DNA of 64,000 bases, taken from positions 310,001 to 374,000 of the forward strand of contig JAPDOI010000378.1 of the NCBI GenBank assembly GCA_029168955.1, read 5' to 3'. The notes under the pieces were generated by a model. The model was not told the DNA's origin, did not search any database, and worked only from the letters and a program-made list of their open reading frames with translations. This document shows, one piece after another, positions 56,401 through 64,000 of the stretch (position 1 is the first letter of the stretch; every line of letters starts with the position of its first letter). The position numbers and the translations under genes are program-made. The stretch comes from Aplectana chamaeleonis. Its lineage: Eukaryota > Nematoda > Chromadorea > Rhabditida > Cosmocercidae.

Positions 56401-59400
56401 GCTCTCGTGCCGCGACTGCGAAACAAGAGAAATACAGGGCTGAGACAACTTTTCCACGAAACTTTTGCTCTCAAAATGAAGGCATTTTCAAGGAGCCGTA
56501 TCTTCGTTCGTAGGGGGGTCATGGGCGATTTCAGAGATACCATTATGATCAGAGAGTGGCTTTCTCCAAGATAAGCATGAAATCTGAAAAATAATTTTTG
56601 GTTGTCCTGTGTCTTTAACTCTTAAAAGCTCTTAAAAATTACGTGGGCTTTGTGTTGCAAAACCCTGGAACGTGAAAAAAGTCAATATTTCGAGAATTCA
56701 TGCTGCACATTTTCGATATCTTCCCAGCAGCGCCAATTCATTCATAAAGGAAGAATATTGCTGCTTTATCACTTCTACAACGACCATCTTTCGCCGTAGT
56801 TCGCCGTGCACGAAGTTCTCGAGGTACGATCGCAAAAACTGTTTTCTACAAAACAAAGCGCTTTTAGAAAACTGGGGCCCACAACGCACATAATTTAATT
56901 GTACTTCAAGCTGTAAACAAGACTGCGTTTTTAGAATCCGAAAAAAGTTCTTGTTCAAGAAGGTTACAAGTATCGAACGTTATTTTCCCTGTCTGCCGAA
57001 CACTCACCGTTTTTTTTTCTGGGAAAACTTAGCGAGAGTATAGTAAAGCTTATTTAGCTCGGATGAGTCCTGGCGGAGCACACTGCGGAGCGGTCAGTCA
57101 TGTCAAAATATTGCAGTATGAAGGAGATTTTGACACAATAAACCCGATGAGGTTTACTTCGAAATGAAGAGAGAAAGGCTACACATACAGTACCAAGCAA
57201 ATGTTTGCAAAGAAAGCGTTTTGTGGCGCTTTTTGCGCGCAGAGAGCGCCGCAAGCCCATAACTTGCTTCAAAGTGGTCCAATTGCAATTGTGAAGTCAC
57301 TTCTGGGTTGCTTTCATTTAGTCCTATATGATACTATTACAAAGTGATAGACTCGACACCAGAAATTCATCAAAAACTGCATATTTGCAACTCTAAACCC
57401 CTCATTATGTACTGATCATGATAGCAGAAATCTGTTATGTTTCGACCCGTGGTCGATGTGAATTTTAGAAAGAAATACACATTAATCTCCATGTGCGACT
57501 CTCCATAAACCTCGGCATGGTAATTTTACAATACATTTTTTATTTACATTTTTCAATTACACAATTTTCACATTATTTTTCACATTTTTCAACAAAAAAC
57601 CGGAGTGAAAAGGGCTTTATACATACACATACCATTACATTCGCCTAACTGTGAGGAACACGAAAACTTTTTGAAAAACTCAATTCGTCAACTTTGAAGT
57701 GAGTTATGGCGATACGGCGCTTTGTGAGAGCAAAAAACGCCGCAAAACGCTTTTTTGCAAAAAAATATGTTCCGTACTGTATGCATTACTGTATTTAATA
57801 TGTACAGGACCTCTATTCCCATCTTACAAGGGAACTCCTAGTCAGCCTGGACATTTCGAATGAAATGTGTTTATCTAGACCAATTTTTGTGCACAGATTC
57901 CGAATATGCCTCACGCAGCTGTCTATAGTCACCCTGAAAAAATGGGCGTTTTTCAAAGCCTCTCGACAAGGTATCCATCAGGAATTTTTTGGGTTTTGAA
58001 AAAATTTCGAATTTGCTCAAAACTTGTACATTTGTAGGGGTAATCTAGGATGCTGAACACGAATCTGAGGTTCGCTTGTCGAAAGTCCGAGGATACTGTA
58101 GGTTACAGTAGGTACCGTGCTACTCAGGGAGGAAAACCTACCTCAGTAGTTCGAAAATCGACAAATGGACAATAATATCGTATTCACCACTCCCGAGTTA
58201 CCTCGCATAAAAATTTTGAGTAAGACCTGAGACTTTGACCGAACTACCGTATACCCACAGTAATCAACGGCAAGCTGTCAAAAATCGATAAAATGACCTT
58301 TTATTCGGGTTAAGCACTCCAAATAACCCCAGGAGAAACAATTTGAGCCACCTCTATCGTACCGTTCCAGAAACCGTCACAAGTCGCGTTTTGCCCCCAA
58401 AGTTTCCCCGATGCGAAGCTCTGAACAAATTTAGTCGTAAACTTTGGAAAATCGACAAATACTTTTAGAACCCTCGTAATTAAGGGCATAGTACACGATG
58501 AAAACTATGCTTGGGTTTTTGACGTCTTCGTGTTGTTATATCCCTATAGTGACTAAAGGTTGCAAGAGGCCCTCTCGAAAACGTCAAATTTTTAAGAAAA
58601 ACCCATTTCAATAAAGCTCAAGACAATTTGAAACTCCCGCCGACATCAACTTGGGATAGTCGCGCGGAGAACGCAAGGAACAGTTTTACGATTCGTTCCT
58701 TGGCGCTGCTTTGGAAGTAATTCACCAAGGACGCCATTCAGACGAGCGATAATTTTTTTTCTTGAACGAAGTTGAAAAGGGTTACTAACATGCTGCTTCC
58801 AATGCTGTCAGCTGCTTTCGATCGATGTCCAACGTGAAATCGGATGGCGTGTGCTGTGCGCCCTCCACGACGCGTCAACGCACGATCGCCGGCAGCGACC
58901 ACGGGGTTTTGTTCCTTGTAAAAACGGATCGACCCCAAGGCCGGCCCCCCCAACCCAGAAAGCTCTTTTGAGGTAAGCAAATCTTTATTCCGAGGTGATT
59001 TGGAAACTCCAAACGTTCTGAGTGACATTTTTATGGCCCACTAGTCTGACTGTACGCAAAAGCTGAAATTCGATTTTCATCGTGTACGATGCCTTTAAGA
59101 TGAGAAACGCCCAACCAACAATCGGCACAAGTGGAATACGCTATTACTCTGTTCAAAGTTCGAAAAATGTAATTTCACCCAAGCTTTGCCCCGGGGGCTG
59201 TGTTGGGAGCTGAACACGGTTGTAAGTACCGTTTTCAGATTTTTGCGTTTTGGAAGCTTCAGTAGGCAAATCAGGAAGACACGCCTATAACTCTTTCAGA
59301 GTGATTTTAGGCAGCTTCAAAGGGCATGTTCCGGCTCTGCGTCCAAAAATGGTTCTAGATCAGTACAATTCATTCGGAATGGCCAGCCTGACCAATAGTA

Positions 59401-60758
59401 GTTTCCTTGTCGTGGAGCACCTTCCATAGCACTATCACAGAATCGAAGCGACTGTTCTGCAGAAAAATGGAGAGGTGGGAATGAAACGATGAGCACGGAA
59501 AACCGGTTCGTTCCATTGGTAGTGATAGTATGAAATTGCTCAGCTATGAGATGGGAATGGAGAGTACGTTGTTGGAATTTCATTCCTTGCAGAAAAGCAG
59601 AGGAATAGTAGTGGAAAAAGCAGCGATGACTTGGGATTTCGTAAGGGGTTATGTGTTCACATGTGGCTTACCTTTTATACTCACAGTTGAGCACAATTGC
59701 GCGTATCGATATATCTACTATTTATAATTGATCTAATGAAGGAGCAAGAAGAAGAAAATGCTATTATATCGATAATGTTATAGAGAAATTTGTTGCAATT
59801 GAAAAGACAGAAAACGTTGCACAAACCCGTCCAAAGAATTCCCCACTCATTGGCATGTGATGATCGGTGAAAACGTTCTCAAGATACCATCGAAAACCCT
59901 TGCAACGCAATTTGCGTCGAAGCTCGAGACGTTCACTCAAGTCGACAACCTTTCGAAGTTTCGCAGTTTCTGCAAGTAAATCATTCAAAGCAGTCAGATG
60001 CGGAGAAATAAACCTTCACCAACGTGGAGATAATTTATAGAAGAGGTGCTTCCACTCGTCCATCCAGACTTCGGATACGCGAACCAGATTTCCGTCGAGG
60101 ATCTTAATTAGGTAATCGTTTTGCCAATCCCGAAAGATTTCTTGGGAGGTCTCTCCGAATTTCTTCACCTTTCCAGATGACTGTCCGGGAATGTCATGAG
60201 GTGAAACATGCCGAAAGATGTGTCCCACATGAGAGCACGGGAGAATTTCCACTCGACCACCACATTGCCAAATCTGTAATGTAGCTAACGTGTAGTATCT
60301 CAAAATATTGTTCGAATATTGCAGACTAAATTAAGATCCAAGAAAAAACCTACTCGAAATGAGAGTTCTAGATTTTCACCACCCCATATGTCCATACCAT
60401 GGTCGTAAGTGCCAAGCTCTTCGAAGTATTTACGATCTATGCAGAACAGGCCACCAGCCATTGTTGGTGATCTGAAAAAGAGGACACAATTCATTGAAAT
60501 CGTCGAGTTTGTTCTGAACTAGTTCGCATACGGTATTGGAGAGCTAGGATCTGCGAGTCGCCGCTTGGCCATTTCTGAAGGCATAGCGTACCACCTGGAA
60601 AGAAAGCACTATGCCACAGTGACTTGATTTGTAGTAGTCCAAAAACATGCCTAAACTGCAAGTTCCAGTTAAAACCTCCACGAAAAACATCCAGGCCTTT
60701 TTGATATTGGAAGGTACGATCGTTGATAACGTCGATCACTGGACAAACAACAGCTTTC
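47441..60758 (-). CDS. Polypeptide N-acetylgalactosaminyltransferase, 3' part (gene 3)
   Basis: Exons on the - strand in coding order: 60758-60651, 60594-60532, 60471-60354, 60273-60024, 59969-59827, 53093-52980, 52936-52826, 52667-52518, 47563-47441; phase fits at every join. Family enzymes sit in the Golgi and start mucin-type O-glycosylation by moving GalNAc to Ser/Thr. Visible: [31 protein letters not shown], the hallmark [19 protein letters not shown] and CSHVGHIFR (metal-binding His region), [10 protein letters not shown], then a ricin-type lectin domain with CLAW, LCMV, YDHWQ, MCLS, EYWDY and SGLCLT blocks. The first exon here begins mid-catalytic domain, so the N-terminal membrane anchor and UDP-binding exons lie right of the window or in unread sequence. 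The last exon, expected to be some ten residues after GT at 47440, was not found. The 60650 donor appears to be GC instead of GT. The introns 59826-53094 and 52517-47564 hold transposons. Confidence 0.93.
47600..51476. other. Gene 3 intron, mostly unclassified
   Basis: This region contains a small candidate MITE at about 48908-49022 (agcagcattcacgatga and a decayed inverse), an isolated aggcagtgttcagtaaac near 49573, and the palindromic MITE at 50104-50272. Open frames such as 47896-48390 (+) and 49719-50210 (+) show no family and overlap repeats. Confidence 0.45.
50104..50272. mobile_element. Palindromic MITE, 'GGGACAGGG..TACACACCG' type, copy 2
   Basis: Arms gggacagggtctctctacac, accgggggaggagttgtccc and the complement ending tagagagaccctgtcccg. 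The interior is the reverse complement of 21637-21795. The arms are better preserved here than in copy 1. Confidence 0.85.
51481..51880. mobile_element. TTAA MITE, divergent short copy
   Basis: TTAA 51477-51480 and 51881-51884; ends aggcagcgctcacgataaat and atcgtgaacactccct. The interior (gcagatgatggaggggatag, tcgctagcccagtacgcc) is not shared with subfamilies 1 or 2, so it is a separate subfamily. Confidence 0.85.
52714..52813. repeat. Perfect tandem duplication, 50-bp unit, in a gene 3 intron
   Basis: The 50-base unit starting ctttccaaatattacaccgt and ending taactgaaatgg occurs at 52714-52763 and 52764-52813 with no visible difference. It ends 13 bases before the lectin exon that finishes at 52826 (on - this is just inside the donor side of the intron). 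Confidence 0.9.
53232..54840. mobile_element. Tc1-like foldback element (1609 bp)
   Basis: Ends cagtgcgttgcaaaattata and complement, flanked by TA (53230-53231, 54841-54842). The two halves are inverted copies up to a small loop near 53960-54105. Each arm carries the C-terminal part of a Tc1-like transposase pointing outward from the centre: on + (right arm) [18 protein letters not shown], then [18 protein letters not shown], with stops; the left arm has the same on -. No complete transposase. It lies in the gene 3 intron just upstream of the first lectin exon. Confidence 0.9.
55381..55806. mobile_element. TTAA MITE, 'AGACAGGGTTCGCG' subfamily
   Basis: Left TTAA 55377-55380, right TTCA (decayed). 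Ends agacagggttcgcgataaaa and ttatcgcgaaccctgcct. The interior resembles part of 62390-62575 (atgaaaatgtagat / gaagaagtgaaaataa-like text) more than subfamilies 1-2. Confidence 0.75.
56130..56614. mobile_element. TTAA MITE, 'GGCACAGT' subfamily
   Basis: TTAA 56126-56129 and 56615-56618; ends aggcacagtacaccctcaga and ggttgtcctgtgtct. The interior shares tttgagcgaga-type and gcgagatacaa text with 18204-18677 in the same orientation, though it is more diverged. Confidence 0.8.
57188..57779. mobile_element. Tc1-type MITE, full copy (592 bp)
   Basis: TA 57186-57187 and 57780-57781; ends cagtaccaagcaaatg / gcaaagaaagcgtttt and the complement aaaacgcttttttgcaaa ... gtactg. No transposase. A left-end relative is at 40662. 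Confidence 0.85.
57833..59411. mobile_element. Long-TIR element, copy B, with nested TTAA MITE
   Basis: Same terminal repeats as 38884-40111: left cttacaaggga, tttcgaatgaaatg, gattccgaatatgc; right acgcctataactctttcaga ... attcattcggaatgg ... tttccttg. The interior includes gctgaacacgaatctgaggt as in copy A and the TTAA MITE at 58494-59094. Lies in the gene 3 intron 53094-59826. Confidence 0.85.
58494..59094. mobile_element. TTAA MITE, 'GGGCATAGTACACGATG' subfamily
   Basis: TTAA 58490-58493 and 59095-59098; ends gggcatagtacacgatgaaa and tcatcgtgtacgatgcct. It is nested inside the long-TIR element copy B. Confidence 0.88.
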
Positions 60759-60776
60759 CTAGAACATTTCCTTTAA

Positions 60777-61270
60777 AGGCAGTGTTCACGATGAAAAATG
60801 TGTTTCAGTTTCCACTAGGAATGGGTAGTGGAGGGGCACACTGTAACGTTGACGTCGAAAGAACGCATGAAAACGAGCCAGGAAAAGCTCCAAAAGAGCC
60901 CGAATTTGCCACTTGCCAAGTGGCAAAGCCCAAGGCAAACCCCAAAAGCGCAACACACGCCCACTGACGTGAACAAATGAATGCTCGAGATCGTGAGATG
61001 AGCGATGATTTCCAATAATTAGCCCCGTTCTTCCCTTCATTCTCGACTCCTCTCTTTACTCAGATCAGCTCGCATACATCGGCTGCAATAGACGTAAGTT
61101 ACAAGTCTCGGACAACTCGTCCACCATGTCTCCTTAGATCAATTTTTGAGGGACCATAACTCCGTTCCCAGAAGGTCTTGTACGATTTCAGAGACATCAT
61201 TGGAATCAGCATGGGCCGTTTTCAAGATAGGCGAGAAAACAGAAAATGATTCTGATCGTGAACACTGCCT
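60777..61270. mobile_element. TTAA MITE, subfamily 1 (first of a triple array)
   Basis: TTAA 60773-60776 is only 13 bases from the splice acceptor (60759-60760, - strand) of a gene 3 exon. Right TTAA 61271-61274 is shared with the next copy. Close match to 31010-31494. Confidence 0.93.
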
Positions 61271-61274
61271 TTAA

Positions 61275-61750
61275 AGGCAGTGTCCACGATGAAAATCGTT
61301 TTTCTGTTTTTCAGCCTATCTTGAAAACGGTCCCATGCTGATTCCAACGATGTGTCTGAAATCGTACACGACCTTCTGGGATCAGAGTTATGGTCTCTCA
61401 AAAAATAAGCTAGAGAAGCATTGTGGACGAGTTTTCCGGGGCTTGTAACTTCCGTCTTTTGCGGCCGATGTATGCGAGCTGACCTGAGTAAAGAGAGAAG
61501 TCGAGAATGAAGGGAAGAACGGGGCTTTTGATCGAAAACCATCGCTCATTTCGCGATTTCGAGTGTTCCTTCGTTCACGTCGAGAAACTCGACCGCGAGC
61601 GAAAGGGCTAGCGCGAGCGGACTTCGGAGCCGTATGGAGCTCTTTCTGGCTCGTTTTCGTTTGTTCTTTCGACCCCAGTGCTCCAATGAGACTCTGAACT
61701 TTCGATTTCCGGTCAAAAACCGAGGACGAAATTTATCGTGGACACTGCCT
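61275..61750. mobile_element. TTAA MITE, subfamily 1, opposite orientation (second of array)
   Basis: It shares TTAA at both ends (61271-61274, 61751-61754) with its neighbours. The interior runs in reverse complement to 60777-61270 for its left two thirds, so together they make a large inverted pair. The right third differs (gccctagcgc-type GC-rich text near 61600). Confidence 0.92.
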
Positions 61751-61754
61751 TTAA

Positions 61755-62197
61755 AGGCAGCATACACGCTCGTAAACGTGGCTGAGATAACTACGGAAAT
61801 AGAATCGTATGGCTAAGAACACAACGCGTACGCATTTTGTAGCGTCAAAAAAGACCCACGACGCCGAAAGAAGACCCACCCCTGTATCTGTCCGCCCCCT
61901 GTATTTGCTGTTCTCCTTCAAAACAGGGGTGCTGGGCCATTTCCACCATCGGCGACGTTTGTGGGTGGTTTAGTATGTACATTGAGTAAGCCACATACAT
62001 CAAGGACGGTGGGAATGGCCCAGTACTCCTGTTTTGGAGGAGAACAGCAAATACAGGGGACGGGGCCAACTTCTTACTCCTGTAACGGCATTGTGGGTCT
62101 TTTTTGACGCTTCAAAATGGGTAGGCGTTGTGTTCTGAGCCATACCATTCTATTACCGTAGTTATCTCAATCACGTTTGCGAGCGTGTATGCTGCCT
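61755..62197. mobile_element. TTAA MITE, fully palindromic (third of array)
   Basis: Ends aggcagcatacacgctcgta and complement tgcgagcgtgtatgctgcct; right TTAA 62198-62201. The arms pair along almost the whole 443 bp (ctacggaaatagaat, acacaacgc, aagacccac, tatttgctgttctcc and their complements), leaving a short centre near 61970. Confidence 0.92.
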
Positions 62198-62579
62198 TTA
62201 ATTATGCATTGAAACTAATAGTAAAGTTCAGTTTTCTGAAGGCATTCCGGCCGGCGACAGCAACATTCTCAAGAGAGCTGATAAAAAAATGAAATGTCAG
62301 GCAGAAATTACGGAAATGCGGACTTTCATTTGTCAAAACGTCGTATTGGGTTGGGGAATAATAATACCGAAAGGCACGGACCATGATAAAAACAATCTTC
62401 GAGCTCTCTTTATGAAAATGTAGATCTGGTAATTACAAAAGTAAAAATAAATGAAAGAAAATAGCAGGGAAAAATCACAAGAACAAGCCAGGACAGCTAA
62501 TTTCAGGTGTCCCCCCCCCCCCACCGGTCAACGACATTTTCATGAATGCTTGTTTATCCGTCTTTTATTTTGCTCTTAA

Positions 62580-63147
62580 AGGCAGTGTACGCGCAAAAAA
62601 ACGCGTTCAAGTTTTTTACTGTTTTGCGCAGGTAGACTCGCCAGTTTGTGATATATCGCAGATAGGCCACCAAAAACACTCAAATTCCGGAGAAAAGCTC
62701 GTTTGAAAATCCCGAAGCATTCAGCCTCCTTTATTCCACGTCTGTCCAGTGTGTCTTGTGTAATACACAAATGTCGGGAATGCTGGACGTCTGAAAGGGT
62801 TTAGCCCCAGTAACTTCTCAAGTTGGTTATTTCTTTTGGCCTTTTCAGTGTCAGGAATCCTCTTTAAATAGGAAGCTTCCGATACACACGTTTGAACGCG
62901 AGAATTTCTCGAAATAAAGAATATGGAATTCCGGATTGGCCGGGGCCTGTTGTGGCGCTTCTGCTCCTCGTGCTAGATGATCGACCGGGAAAACGCCTTT
63001 TCAGACCACGGAGCGGTTTTCAAGAGGCTATAGCATTATGAATACGCAGCATTGAGGTCTCAAGCTTTGCCAACTATCTCCACTTGGTTCAAACATTGGA
63101 TTGAGAAGAAAAAAAACCAAGTGTGGTTTTCTGGGCGGACGCTGCCT
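62580..63147. mobile_element. TTAA MITE, 'GGCAGTGTACGCGC' subfamily
   Basis: TTAA 62576-62579 and 63148-63151 (shared with the next). Left aggcagtgtacgcgcaaaaa; right gggcggacgctgcct. The ends are less well matched than in other copies. No family-wide interior match in the window. Confidence 0.75.
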
Positions 63148-63151
63148 TTAA

Positions 63152-63490
63152 AGGCAGTGTTCACGATGGTTTTCGTCCTCGAGTTTTTCACATAAAACAA
63201 TGCGTTGGCCTGCAAGTGTTACCAAACTTACAAAGAAACGGCGAGAAACGCATTAAAACGTCGTATCTCAGTGACATTATTCTATAACATGGACTGGTTG
63301 CCCGGTTGGATGAACATTTCATGGTGGCTGCCATCGCAAAAAAATTGGGTCAATCGAAATTAGAAGAATACTTTATGCAAAGAAGGGTTAGAGTTAGGGC
63401 CCTAAGGAAAGATTGGAGCAATAGAGAGTAGAGAATTTCAAAGAACGGGTCCACAAAAGATTTCACTGTTACAACAAACAGTTCCGGTGG
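63152..63490. mobile_element. TTAA MITE, subfamily 2, 3'-truncated
   Basis: It starts aggcagtgttcacgatggtt directly at the shared TTAA and follows subfamily 2 (acaatgcgttggcc, gtgacattattct, aacaaacagttcc) until about 63483. The sequence then switches to the GC-rich block at 63485 and the right end is missing. Confidence 0.85.
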
Positions 63491-64000
63491 GGTGGCGGAC
63501 GTTCTGTCCCAAGGGGGGCGAAGCCTAGGCGAGGTGCGAGCGAGGTGTGAATTACGGGAGTCGTCGACTCGGACTAATTACCGCACTTTACTCACTGCTA
63601 GGGCCAGACATTGTTGTACGAGATGCTATCCAACAAGGCAAACTTAGGTAGAAGTGTCGTTGCGTGCTAGTGTCAAAGATATCCTTCGGGTGTCTTTGAG
63701 CATTGTGTGATGTTGGTGTGAACGGTCTTCCTTTGGCAGTTTGTGCCAATCTGTGATGACCGAGGTCGAACCTCCCATACACGTAATTTTAGGAGGCTTC
63801 CACATCTTTATTTGAATTGAATGAAAAACAGGTTTTCAGAAGCATTCATCTGAAAAATATTGAGAAGTCCAAGTAGAATTTATTCTACAATTCGAGAATT
63901 TCACAACGTCATTTTTTGAAATCATTCAGTTATTAAAACGAAGTACACCTCTATTACTAGTACATTTCGGAAAAGGATGGGGGAATAAACATTTTGACTG
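63485..64000. other. GC-rich unclassified block, then AT-rich sequence
   Basis: From ggtggggtggcggacgttct to about 63780 the composition changes sharply: cctaggcgaggtgcgagc, gcgaggtgtgaattacggga, gtcgtcgactcggac. It replaces the right end of a MITE, so it is probably the end of another mobile element or a structured-RNA-derived repeat. No RNA family was recognised. An open frame on - (63588-63782) has no known domain. Confidence 0.35.

Noticed and set aside
1..64000. CRISPR arrays, rRNA, tRNA and operon-type gene clusters
   Set aside because: Repeats are TIR/foldback or minisatellite in character without regular spacers; no tRNA or rRNA signature was recognised by eye.

Overview
The window looks like nuclear DNA of a clade V (rhabditid/strongylid-type) nematode. 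Coding exons are short and split by very short introns (43 to 64 nt in places) or by introns swollen to 2-9 kb with transposons. Splice acceptors are mostly of the TTTCAG type. RTE-like and other non-LTR retrotransposons, mariner/Tc1, hAT-like elements and dense MITEs are present. The species cannot be named from sequence alone. I see no rRNA, tRNA, CRISPR or bacterial-style operon.

Three multi-exon genes can be read. (1) On the + strand, about 1.56-14.95 kb, is a low-complexity RNA-binding-type protein with a His/Gln/Pro-rich segment, a PAM2-like motif, RGG clusters, a Lys-rich acidic tail and a clear stop; its 5' end was not found. (2) On the + strand, about 19.94-37.87 kb, is an apparently intact acyl-CoA/4-coumarate-CoA-ligase-type adenylating enzyme in 12 exons with consistent splice phase. 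(3) On the - strand, from the right part of the window down to about 47.44 kb, is the 3' part of a polypeptide N-acetylgalactosaminyltransferase: end of the catalytic domain plus the ricin-type lectin domain. Its 5' exons lie beyond the right edge and its last exon was not located.

Most of the rest is transposon sequence, largely inside the introns. 0-5 kb: two fragments of one non-LTR retrotransposon family and a TTAA MITE. 5.9-8.7 kb: a hAT-like element with an 8-bp target duplication inside a foldback element, then a deleted mariner. 10-14.6 kb: a TIR element, a tandem duplication, and an inverted repeat that encloses a gene-1 exon. 16.9-19.2 kb: an RTE-like remnant, a TTAA MITE and a TTCG-rich satellite. 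21-33.8 kb (introns of gene 2): TTAA MITEs, a second kind of hAT-like element carrying a minisatellite, two dead mariners, and a duplicated G-rich minisatellite repeat. 35.1-37.5 kb: three TTAA MITEs end to end inside a palindromic MITE. 38.2-44 kb: several TIR elements nested up to four deep, including a second copy of the 5.9 kb hAT-like element. 46-63.5 kb: further TTAA MITEs, a Tc1-like foldback and long-TIR elements within and beside gene 3.

The recurring theme is a MITE superfamily with ends AGGCAGTG...CACTGCCT flanked by TTAA. It occurs about 19 times and repeatedly inserts into the TTAA at the edge of an earlier copy, building tandem chains. No new enzymatic or defence system is evident. 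The most unusual structures are the repeat-enclosed exon of gene 1, the roughly 880-bp hairpin in two hAT-like copies, and the TTAA-nested arrays.
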